Positions 1-6,598 of a stretch of 25,735 bases of DNA are shown one piece after another. Location: contig JABFST010000387.1 in NCBI GenBank assembly GCA_013140465.1, positions 1 to 25,735 of the forward strand, read 5' to 3'. The position numbers and the translations under genes are program-made. Under the pieces are notes generated by a model. It ran no database searches. It saw only the letters and a program-made list of their open reading frames with translations, and was not told the DNA's origin. Source of the stretch: Methylococcaceae bacterium (GTDB lineage Bacteria > Pseudomonadota > Gammaproteobacteria > Methylococcales > Methylomonadaceae). Every line of letters begins with the position of its first letter. Position 1 is the first letter of the stretch.

Positions 1-2
1 GT

Positions 3-18
3 CCGGCATCCATGCCGG
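3..18. repeat. Short GC-rich palindrome at window edge
   Basis: Two perfect 7-bp arms (CCGGCAT and ATGCCGG) are separated by two bases. The sequence resembles dispersed extragenic palindromes and may continue to the left of the window. No gene is visible in positions 1-53. Confidence 0.5.
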
Positions 19-53
19 AACGACAGGCTAATGACTTGTGTAGATACTTATGC

Positions 54-180
54 TCCCTAAGGAGGGTGTCGTAAAAGGTCGGTTGTTCACAATGCAATCA
101 ATCATAACATTCTGATTTCGTTGGGTTACGCTGCGCTAACCCAACCTACATTCAAGCTTTTACGACACTCTCCAAAGGGA
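54..180. repeat. MITE-like element with nested hairpin
   Basis: Positions 54-77 and 157-180 are inverted repeats matching at 21 of 24 positions, sharing the core GTGTCGTAAAAG. Inside lies a perfect 9-bp hairpin at 120-145 (GTTGGGTTA with TAACCCAAC). No open reading frame fills the element, so it looks like a non-autonomous miniature element or large palindromic repeat. It lies just downstream of the amidinotransferase stop and could end transcription of that operon. A solo arm of the same repeat lies at 24337-24360. Confidence 0.7.
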
Positions 181-217
181 TAGGGAGTTTGCAGCTGCGG
201 ACTCTATGTGTAGCCGT

Positions 218-1330
218 TTAGAAATAAGACTGCAATTCCCCGCGCCGTCTGACATCCAGCGTAGCGCAATGGAACGCGCCCAAGAATGGGTAGTAGGAAT
301 CAAACGAGCATGGGATAGGTTTGAAACCCCAGCCTTTAAGGGCTTTGATTAAAGGTTCTTGGGTTTTTTCGACAATAATGCGTTCTTCGTCCAACATTAA
401 AAAGTTAATGCTGATCCAATCGCTGACTACTTTTAATGGGTCTTTGTTGGGCAGCGGATCGGGGGCGATTAAGATGTCCCAGCTTTTTAAGATGGGCGGC
501 AATTTTTTAACGTCGATCCATTCGGGGTTAATCAGTAACTTGCCGGGCGCCAAAGGCATAAACGTGGTGTCGATGTGGATGGCTTCGGGGGATAGGTTTT
601 CAATAGCATGGACCCGATAGCCGTCGCCTAAATGGCGTTGCAGCCACGTCATGCCCGCGCGGTTGGTGACATTGCTTAATTGCATGAAAATGTCGCGTCC
701 GCAACGCACGCAATCGGCGGCATCAAATACGGGTTCAAATTCGGTGATGATGTACCGCATTTCTTCGTCATCGCCGGGTACGGTGTAATTGGCATCGTAC
801 AATTCATCCAGCAATTGGGGCTTGGGTGCGGCAGTCCATTTGGCGCCGGCATGGAAGTATTCTTTAAATAAAGAACGGTATGCCCAAGATTCAAAATAGC
901 GGGCGCGGTCCGCCATAGGCGTTTCGATGATTTCGTTGCCGATCACTAAAAACGGGTCGCGTGGGTTGGCTGCGCAAAAGCCGGATGACATTTGCCATGC
1001 GGGCGTAGCAAATGGGGCGGCAAAATCGCTGCTGTCAACTTGGCGAACAGTAACGCCTTCGGCTTCCAAAATATGGATAAACTCGGCGCGGTCTTTACGC
1101 GCGGCTTCTACATATTCTTTAGGATAGGGGATGCCCACACCACCAATACGTTTTTCAATCAGATCCCAATCACCAGGCGGTACGGTGACTTCGTTAATGG
1201 TTTTCCAATCGGGAAACATCGCATTTTCTAAACTGCCTACAATGACTTCTTCAAGCGGATCCCATTCGTTGTGGGAATTGACAGGGCAGGTTGACGGTGG
1301 GTTGTTTGGGTTAGACATAGTTTTCACCAT
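218..1330 (-). CDS. Glycine-amidinotransferase-family enzyme
   Basis: The 370-residue product belongs to the AGAT-type amidinotransferases, which move an amidino group from arginine to an amine and so make guanidino compounds. Family landmarks are in order: NEWDPLEEVIVG at 21-32, FDAAD at 202-206, the IHID histidine at 252, and the nucleophile Cys355 in GAFHCATLDVRRRG near the C-terminus. The family includes creatine-pathway AGAT and the cyanotoxin enzymes CyrA and SxtG, which start cylindrospermopsin or modify saxitoxin. As last gene of a run of tailoring genes, this copy probably guanidinylates a precursor of the nearby NRPS-PKS product; the acceptor cannot be read from sequence. An ATG at 1318 with an upstream GGTGA is an equally plausible start. 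About 110 nt separate it from the gene upstream. Confidence 0.9.
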   Translation of the reverse strand: MVKTMSNPNNPPSTCPVNSHNEWDPLEEVIVGSLENAMFPDWKTINEVTVPPGDWDLIEKRIGGVGIPYPKEYVEAARKDRAEFIHILEAEGVTVRQVDSSDFAAPFATPAWQMSSGFCAANPRDPFLVIGNEIIETPMADRARYFESWAYRSLFKEYFHAGAKWTAAPKPQLLDELYDANYTVPGDDEEMRYIITEFEPVFDAADCVRCGRDIFMQLSNVTNRAGMTWLQRHLGDGYRVHAIENLSPEAIHIDTTFMPLAPGKLLINPEWIDVKKLPPILKSWDILIAPDPLPNKDPLKVVSDWISINFLMLDEERIIVEKTQEPLIKALKGWGFKPIPCSFDSYYPFLGAFHCATLDVRRRGELQSYF

Positions 1331-1443
1331 TATTAGATGCCTAATGGCACATCAAAAGAAGTTTGCAGGATTAGCCCCAAAAAGGCTAAACATGAATGGG
1401 CAAGCTAATTGCCCTGATATTTTTTGTTTGTTCCGTAAGCACA

Positions 1444-1968
1444 TCAGGCTATATCCTTGAAGTAATGTGCCGGAAATTTTTCGGTAAGCATCATAATCGG
1501 GGTTTGGTTGGAATAAACCCGGTATGTGCGTCCAAATAAAGCATAGTCGGTACTGATATTAAAATGGTCTGCCAATTCCCCTGCGGGTTCTTGAAAAGGC
1601 GGCAACAATTCTTTAAAGGTTTCAACACGATGCTTGTTCCACAGCTTGCCTATCGGGATTTGTGATTCCAGCAATTCTTGGCGGAACAAAGGCGGCAACC
1701 GCGCCGGGACTATGATGGATTCAGCATATAACCAATTAATACCGCTGTCTTGGCCTTGTAGGCAAATTTTTCGGTTAATGATTTGCTGATGGGCGGGCAA
1801 GTCCAAATAAGGGACGGGTTCGCTACTGGCTTCTAGGGTTTCGTGCAGTTTTACGACGGTCAGCTGTTCATTGAGGAAGGTTTCCAACAACCGGGTCAGC
1901 GTGCCGTTATAAACCAAGATGATCCGCTGTAAAGGATTGAGTGTAGAGAGATCAATAGGACTTTGCAT
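1444..1968 (-). CDS. Chorismate-pyruvate-lyase-family protein (DUF98-like)
   Basis: The 174-residue product resembles the DUF98/UbiC-like chorismate lyases, which split chorismate into 4-hydroxybenzoate and pyruvate. Visible signatures are NRKICL with Arg66, a second arginine in LFGRTYRVYSN (Arg147) and Glu163 in MLTEKFP; an arginine and a glutamate are the key active-site residues in this superfamily. I chose the ATG at 1968, preceded by AAGGAA at about 11 nt. This overlaps the end of the sulfotransferase gene by 17 nt and suggests translational coupling; the open frame extends to 2025 without a good ribosome site. In this setting it may supply an aromatic starter or side group rather than ubiquinone precursor. 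Substrate and product are inferred from the family. Confidence 0.82.
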   Translation of the reverse strand: MQSPIDLSTLNPLQRIILVYNGTLTRLLETFLNEQLTVVKLHETLEASSEPVPYLDLPAHQQIINRKICLQGQDSGINWLYAESIIVPARLPPLFRQELLESQIPIGKLWNKHRVETFKELLPPFQEPAGELADHFNISTDYALFGRTYRVYSNQTPIMMLTEKFPAHYFKDIA

Positions 1969-2668
1969 GTACCAAGGGTTTCCTTTGCAAGTAGTCAGCG
2001 GTATTTTGATAGCCTTCAAAATCATAACCTAGCAAGGCAATGTCATCCTTAAAATGTTCTGCGATTAGATCGTAAGTTTCGCTATCGTAGTACGATTGAT
2101 AGGATTTGTGTTTGCTTTGGTTTAGAAATGGGATGGATGAGTTAAGCCCCAAACAATCTGAGATATAGGCAAAATCATCGGCTAAATTTTCAAAGCGACC
2201 GACAAAATCAACGATAACCTCACCCGCTTTATTGCAGAGCATGTCTTTTTGATAACGGGTAGCGCCTTTTTCAAACGGTTTTTTTTCGTTAATCATCCAT
2301 TTGACGTACTCAGGGAAACCGCTTAAGGCTTTTACGCGCTGATGGTGGGCATGTGCGGTTTCCTTGAGAATGAAATGGTACATGGATACCTGCCAGTCCC
2401 AAGGATTGCGCACAAATGCAAATTTAAAATAGGCGTTAAAAGTCAAATCCCCTAATTCTTTTTGGGTGCTTAATGCGGTTGCATGAATCACAGTAGATTC
2501 CCAAATGGAATACAGGGGATTGACTTTGCCATCAATCATCTTGATAGGCCGCCTAATCTTAAACTTGTCAGGTTCTACGGTATACGCGCTTAACGCTTCG
2601 CGTATACTGAGACCAGCCACTTTTGCCACATGAAAGAAAATAAATTTTCTATCGTGAGAGATTAGCAT
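1952..2668 (-). CDS. Sulfotransferase (Sulfotransfer_2-like)
   Basis: The 238-residue cytoplasmic enzyme should transfer sulfate from PAPS to a hydroxyl or amine. The 5'-phosphosulfate-binding loop is FFHVAKVAGLSI (11-22, Lys16), a variant of the usual FHxPKTAGTS. The 3'-phosphate-binding motif is FVRNPWDWQVSMYHF (85-99, Arg87 and Ser95). An IHATA segment at 61-65 matches the HAT motif of this family. The stop of the radical SAM gene lies only 8 nt upstream, so the two are surely co-transcribed. The substitution of Pro by Ala and of Thr by Val in the first motif is mild. In this cluster it most likely sulfates the pathway product, as sulfotransferases do in the cylindrospermopsin and saxitoxin pathways; the substrate is unknown. 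Confidence 0.85.
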   Translation of the reverse strand: MLISHDRKFIFFHVAKVAGLSIREALSAYTVEPDKFKIRRPIKMIDGKVNPLYSIWESTVIHATALSTQKELGDLTFNAYFKFAFVRNPWDWQVSMYHFILKETAHAHHQRVKALSGFPEYVKWMINEKKPFEKGATRYQKDMLCNKAGEVIVDFVGRFENLADDFAYISDCLGLNSSIPFLNQSKHKSYQSYYDSETYDLIAEHFKDDIALLGYDFEGYQNTADYLQRKPLVHAKSY

Positions 2669-2676
2669 CGTGATGT

Positions 2677-3990
2677 TTAGAACAAGTTAAGCAAATGTTG
2701 GCCTAAGCTTTTGCCCGCATAGTCACCGTGCAAAATACCTTTTTGGGTCAAGGCAATTTCACCGTTAGACAGCGTGATGTAGTCTTCTTTTAACAGGTGT
2801 TCTATAGAAGGCGCACAGATCTTTTCCAGATCAAAGCCAAAGCGTTCTTCAAATTGGCTAACTTTGTAGTTCATCAGCTTCATGCCCAAGACCACTTCGC
2901 GCACCATCAAATCTAAGGCCGATAAGGAATGTCCACGGGAGATGGCCAATTTTCCGGCTTCGATTTGCGCGGTGTATTTAGGCACGTCGCTGGTGTTTTG
3001 GAACAGCCAGTTGCCGACCCGACCGAATGCTGAGGTGCCGAACGGGTAGTAATCTTCACCGCGCCAAATGCTGGGGGCGTGGACGTGCGGGTTTTTGCCG
3101 TCTTTGGTGAAGGTGAAAAAGCTCCAAGGCAAGTAATTGGCTTCGGCAAACTTATCCATTGCATATTGCATGAATTCCAGTTCTTGCTCGTCGTTAGGCA
3201 ATACCAGTTTGTCGTTACGGATTTCTTTGAAGTATTCAGTGTTGGCAAACAATTCCGTTTTGTACACGGTAATGCTTTCCACTTGGCTTTCTATGGCTTT
3301 TCTGACGCTATACGCCCAGGTTTCGGGGGTTTCGCCCGCCAAGCCGCTCATCAAGTCGATGTTGACTGATGCGCCTGTGCTTTGCGCCATTTCGATGGCT
3401 TTAATAACTTTTTCTTCGGTATCTTTACGGTTGGACAATTTGATGATGTCGTCGCACAAAGATTGCACACCCAAGCTGATGCGGTTGACTTTCAACTCGC
3501 GCAACATGTCGGCTTTCTTTTGCGTCAGCGTAACGGGTTCGGCTTCTACGGTAAATTCGGCATCATCATTAATTTGGAAGTTGTTGCGTACACATTCCAC
3601 AATTTGCTTCATATTGCTTTCGCTAAGCAAAGTGGGTGTACCGCCACCGAAATAGATGGAGCGCACAGGGCGTTCGTCCAAATGGAAATGGCGGGTCGCC
3701 AATTCTATTTCGCGGCATAAAGTATCGACATATTGATCGACTTCGGATTTGCGGCTGCCTTGGATGGTTTTGTAATAGCAGTAAGAACATTGTTGTGCGC
3801 AAAACGGGATATGCACATAAACGTTCAGGGGTTGCGGCATTAATACATCTTCGCCAGTAGATTTTTTCCAGTGTTGGATATTGGGGTAGTTGGTGATAAA
3901 CCCGCGTCGGGCTGGGGTCAGTTGGGTGAGATAACCGCGACGCGTGGTTTGCAAGGCGGCTTCTTTGTCAGTCAGTTCTAGCTTTCCCAT
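2677..3990 (-). CDS. HemN-like radical SAM protein
   Basis: The 437-residue protein has the radical SAM cluster motif CAQQCSYC (Cys64, Cys68, Cys71) and the SAM-binding GGGTP at 115-119, followed by a HemN-type TIM barrel and C-terminal HemN domain. This architecture is shared by coproporphyrinogen dehydrogenase HemN, the heme chaperone HemW, and class C radical SAM methyltransferases and cyclopropanases of natural-product pathways. It carries an extra N-terminal stretch of about 50 residues before the barrel. Its position between an acyl carrier protein and a sulfotransferase argues against a heme role and for tailoring of a carrier-bound or released metabolite, for example methylation or C-C bond formation. 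That assignment is inference. A GGTG-type site is not obvious; the start is the only good ATG before the conserved region. Confidence 0.85.
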   Translation of the reverse strand: MGKLELTDKEAALQTTRRGYLTQLTPARRGFITNYPNIQHWKKSTGEDVLMPQPLNVYVHIPFCAQQCSYCYYKTIQGSRKSEVDQYVDTLCREIELATRHFHLDERPVRSIYFGGGTPTLLSESNMKQIVECVRNNFQINDDAEFTVEAEPVTLTQKKADMLRELKVNRISLGVQSLCDDIIKLSNRKDTEEKVIKAIEMAQSTGASVNIDLMSGLAGETPETWAYSVRKAIESQVESITVYKTELFANTEYFKEIRNDKLVLPNDEQELEFMQYAMDKFAEANYLPWSFFTFTKDGKNPHVHAPSIWRGEDYYPFGTSAFGRVGNWLFQNTSDVPKYTAQIEAGKLAISRGHSLSALDLMVREVVLGMKLMNYKVSQFEERFGFDLEKICAPSIEHLLKEDYITLSNGEIALTQKGILHGDYAGKSLGQHLLNLF

Positions 3991-4090
3991 GGTGTTTTAC
4001 ATCCTATTCATTAGAGTTTAGAAAGATAGCTTCAAGGCAGTGCTGCACACAGTGTTGATACTGTTTGCTGTTATGCTGAATCTAGGAAAG

Positions 4091-4348
4091 TTACGCAGCA
4101 ACTTTGTTGGAAACAAAGCCCGCCAAGGTTTTTAAGTCATTGAATTGTTTAAAATCCAATTCTTCGTCGGTAAATTGTATGGAAAAACGTGCCTCGATTA
4201 AGCTGATGAATTCCATAATCGTGACGGAATCCAGCCCTATGCCTTCCTCAAACAAAGACACTTCTTCACTAATATCCTCATGTTTAAGGTTTACATCTAA
4301 CTCACTGACGATGATGTCTTTAAGTTGGTTTATCATTGTTTCACTCAT
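4091..4348 (-). CDS. Stand-alone acyl carrier protein
   Basis: The 85-residue product is a discrete ACP. Ser41 in GLDSVTIMEF is the expected 4'-phosphopantetheine attachment site, and the acidic helical flanks (EEVSLFEEGIGLD) are typical. A GAGAG ribosome site lies 8 nt before the ATG. About 100 nt separate it from the radical SAM gene on the same strand. A free carrier next to an assembly line with no adenylation domain may hold the starter unit and deliver it to the condensation domain of the 10470-12239 protein, or it may carry the substrate of the neighbouring radical SAM enzyme. Housekeeping AcpP is unlikely given the location and sequence. No enzyme that would load it is visible here. 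Confidence 0.9.
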   Translation of the reverse strand: MSETMINQLKDIIVSELDVNLKHEDISEEVSLFEEGIGLDSVTIMEFISLIEARFSIQFTDEELDFKQFNDLKTLAGFVSNKVAA

Positions 4349-4548
4349 TGTTGTTCTCTCATGTTTAAACTAACGGGTCACTGCTGACTAAATTTGGCTT
4401 TGCACGTTGGGCGATAGTCACTTAAGTGCTTGCCTTTATTCTGGGGAAGCAAGCGTGCGGGGATAAAGACCTACTTTCCGTAGTGTTGGTGCGGTGTCTA
4501 CGCTTGCAGGACACTTATGGCTACTCACTTAAAGCGGGACTGAGTAGC

Positions 4549-4665
4549 CGTTGGCTGAGCGGATCCGTTGGCTGAGCGGATCCGTTGGCTGAGCGGATCC
4601 GTTGGCTGAGCGGATCCGTTGGCTGAGCGGATCCGTTGGCTGAGCGGATCCGTTGGCTGAGCGGA
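4549..4665. repeat. 17-bp tandem repeat array
   Basis: Six perfect head-to-tail copies of CGTTGGCTGAGCGGATC (4549-4650) are followed by a seventh, whose first 15 bases match and which then runs into the left arm of an 18-bp hairpin. Each junction creates a GGATCC hexamer. A 17-bp unit is not a multiple of three, so the frames crossing it are repetitive artefacts rather than genes. The unit is a shortened copy of the hairpin arm, which suggests slippage expansion. Confidence 0.95.
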
Positions 4666-4705
4666 GTCGAAGCCGGCGGCGGGATTCGCTTCGACTCCGC
4701 TCAGC
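4656..4705. repeat. Perfect 18-bp hairpin repeat
   Basis: Arms at 4656-4673 and 4688-4705 are perfectly complementary (GCTGAGCGGAGTCGAAGC and its complement), with a 14-nt GC-rich loop. This resembles a widely dispersed bacterial palindromic repeat containing TTCGACTCCGCTCAGC. It seems to be the source of the adjacent 17-bp array. Confidence 0.85.
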
Positions 4706-5120
4706 GAACGACACACAAACTGTCCCAGCTTAAACGGGAAGCCACACTTATCAACTTTAGCGATAAACATATCACGCGCCGCGATATTCTAAAGTTTGAG
4801 AATTGTAGTTAATCGCTTTCTCATTGTCCAAGTAATTTTTTACAAAAATGCCTTTGTTTCTAGCCAGATTTTAGATAATCGCGTGAAAAAAAATCCTACC
4901 AAATATGGGGGATTAACCCAGCCTTGTCGCAGGTATCTGTTGAAAAATATTCATAAATTTAATGTTTTTTTTGAACATAAATGTTCGATTTATTACTTAG
5001 GATACTTGATAATGCAGTTGGTCATATCGACCCTTCTTAAAAAGATGAGTCGGAATGTTATTAGGCCAGTCGAGATACATTGACGGTTTACGCTAATAGC
5101 AAGCTCCAAGTCGTGTGGCG

Positions 5121-5126
5121 TATAAT
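5121..5126 (+). promoter_or_regulatory. Candidate -10 box for lipoprotein gene
   Basis: A perfect TATAAT lies about 75 nt before the ATG at 5202. No good TTGACA-like element sits 16-18 nt upstream. A second TATACT lies at 5162-5167. Weak evidence. Confidence 0.3.
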
Positions 5127-5201
5127 TTCCGCAAACGTGGGTTATGCGCTAAAATTTTTACTATACTGCCCTTTAAACCACTTGATAAGGAAACGCATAT
5201 C

Positions 5202-6407
5202 ATGCTCGACAACATAACCTTAAGCCTAAAACAAACACCTTTAAGAAAAATTGGCGCCGGTCTTTTATCTGCCTCGCTGTTAGTCAACTTGGGAGGCTGT
5301 TCTAGCATAGGCACCAACACCTTGCGCCACGACCGTTTTGATTACAACATGGCCTTGTCAGATTCTTGGAAAGAGCAATTGTTGCTTAATATTGTTAAGG
5401 TGCGTTATGGCGACACCCCTATGTTTTTGGATGTTGCGCAAATCATTAGTGCCTATACCTTAACCAGTGGCTTGTCAGTCAACTATCTTAACGCCCAGTC
5501 AGACACTACGACCAATGCGACTACCAACAACAATACCACAAATGTCATTACTGCCGCGTTAAGCAGTACCGCGACCAGTGCGGCAACCAAAGTGTTGGGC
5601 TTTACCGAAACCTTTGGTTTTGGTGGCAAAATTGATTTCAGCGACAAGCCGACCGTTATCCTAAAGCCACAAACCGATGCACAATTTGTTAAGGCGTTAA
5701 TGACGCCATTGTCACCTGCTTCGGTGATGTTTTTGTTACAGGCCGGTTATCCAGCCGATAGCGTGTTTGGCACGACCGTTGAAAGCATTAATGGTGTCAA
5801 AAATTGGAGCCGTTTAGGCGCCAACAAGCGTCCTGCCGACCCTAAGTTCTTAAGGATTCTAAAGCTTATTAACCAAGCGCAACAGTCGGGGGCTATCGAT
5901 ATAAACATTACCAAAACCCCTAAGGGTGAAGAACCCGTCATTTCCTTCCGCAAAGAAAACCCTGTAGCCGAAGCCTTAAGTGGGGTTACTGAATTGCGGC
6001 AATTATTGGGCTTAAAAGAAAACGTTTCAGAGTACACGGTCGGTTTTGGTATTTTGCAAGATGCAAAAGAACCGATTAGCCTACAGACCCGCTCGGTGTT
6101 CCGCATCATGCTAGACTTGTCGGCAAGCGTGGACGTGCCCAAGAAAGATTTGGAAGAAAAACGCGCGGCTCCTGCCAGCAATCAAACCGGAGCGGCTATG
6201 CCCTTACGCATCCATAGCGGACAAATGAACCCTTGGGGCGATTCGTTTGCCTCTGTGGAATATCATGGTCATTGGTTTTGGGTCGATGACCGTGACATGG
6301 CTTCTAAACGCACGTTTAACTTACTGATGTTGTTCTTTTCTTTAGCCAACCAAGGCAACAAAGGCGGCGATCCTATCGTCACGATCCCATCAGGCGGCAG
6401 CAACTAA
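5202..6407 (+). CDS. Outer-membrane lipoprotein of unknown function
   Basis: The 401-residue product begins with a lipoprotein signal: a positive and hydrophobic N-terminus, then LLVNLGGCSS with lipobox Cys33. Serine at +2 predicts sorting to the outer membrane. The mature start contains SWKEQLLLNIVKVRYGDTPMFLDV, a stretch I have seen in conserved hypothetical proteobacterial proteins of similar length; no activity is known to me. A Thr/Asn-rich low-complexity patch follows at about 100-120. The ATG at 5202 has AAGGA 10 nt upstream and gives the signal peptide directly; the open frame extends to 5115 without such a site. It is the only plus-strand gene inside the NRPS-PKS region, so its part in that pathway is doubtful. 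Confidence 0.85.
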   Translation: MLDNITLSLKQTPLRKIGAGLLSASLLVNLGGCSSIGTNTLRHDRFDYNMALSDSWKEQLLLNIVKVRYGDTPMFLDVAQIISAYTLTSGLSVNYLNAQSDTTTNATTNNNTTNVITAALSSTATSAATKVLGFTETFGFGGKIDFSDKPTVILKPQTDAQFVKALMTPLSPASVMFLLQAGYPADSVFGTTVESINGVKNWSRLGANKRPADPKFLRILKLINQAQQSGAIDINITKTPKGEEPVISFRKENPVAEALSGVTELRQLLGLKENVSEYTVGFGILQDAKEPISLQTRSVFRIMLDLSASVDVPKKDLEEKRAAPASNQTGAAMPLRIHSGQMNPWGDSFASVEYHGHWFWVDDRDMASKRTFNLLMLFFSLANQGNKGGDPIVTIPSGGSN

Positions 6408-6415
6408 CAAGCTTA

Positions 6416-6573
6416 GAGGCGTTGCACCGCAACGTCTCTTGATAGTAACGTCTCATTAGTAGCAGGATAAAGACCTGCGAGGTTTATAAAACCTCGCAGG
6501 TCTGCCGCTATTGCCTATAACTCATGAGAAGTTTCTCTTGATAGCCTACACCAGAAACGTTGCCCCGCAACGT
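6416..6573. repeat. Cluster of three extragenic palindromes between convergent genes
   Basis: The spacer between the convergent lipoprotein and PKS genes holds three hairpins: CGTTGC-ACC-GCAACG at 6420-6434, a perfect 15-bp-arm palindrome at 6471-6503 (AGACCTGCGAGGTTT, 3-nt loop) and ACGTTGC-CCC-GCAACGT at 6557-6573. The first and third are copies of the same repeat, both followed by CTCT. They could end transcription from both sides, but none has a clear T-tract. Confidence 0.8.
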
Positions 6574-6598
6574 CTCTGCAATCATCCCAGTCCCCGCG

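Larger units (their letters stand above)
4349..5201. other. Long intergenic region between divergent ACP and lipoprotein genes
   Basis: This 850-nt stretch has no convincing gene. It holds a 10-bp palindrome CACTTAAGTG at 4419-4428, a hairpin at 4428-4454 (GCTTGC with GCAAGC), an 8-bp inverted repeat at 4519-4549 (GGCTACTC with GAGTAGCC), the 17-bp tandem array and its hairpin (4549-4705), an AT-rich part from about 4800, and an inverted repeat GAACAtaaaTGTTC at 4973-4986. It should contain the promoters of both divergent genes. Confidence 0.6.

Noticed and set aside
218..1330. Naming the amidinotransferase cyrA or sxtG
   Set aside because: The shared family and catalytic motifs do not establish the same substrate, and the rest of those pathways is absent.
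2677..3990. Coproporphyrinogen III dehydrogenase (hemN) as the gene name
   Set aside because: The fold matches, but the setting among an ACP, a sulfotransferase and an amidinotransferase makes a heme-pathway role unlikely.
4549..4665. CRISPR array
   Set aside because: Copies are contiguous with no spacers between them and no cas gene is near.
4525..4770. Repetitive reading frames through the 17-bp array on the minus strand
   Set aside because: The frames arise from the tandem repeat itself (period 17 gives a 17-residue peptide repeat in every frame) and have no ribosome site or family resemblance.
4973..4986. GAACAtaaaTGTTC as a LexA-type SOS box
   Set aside because: The half-site spacing differs from known GAAC-GTTC boxes and gammaproteobacterial LexA uses a different motif; kept only as an inverted repeat.
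4796..5083. 95-codon plus-strand frame in the AT-rich spacer
   Set aside because: Composition is like random AT-rich DNA, there is no convincing ribosome site, and no recognisable domain.
5093..5320. Minus-strand frame opposite the lipoprotein signal peptide
   Set aside because: It is a shadow of the plus-strand gene, whose signal peptide and ribosome site are clear.
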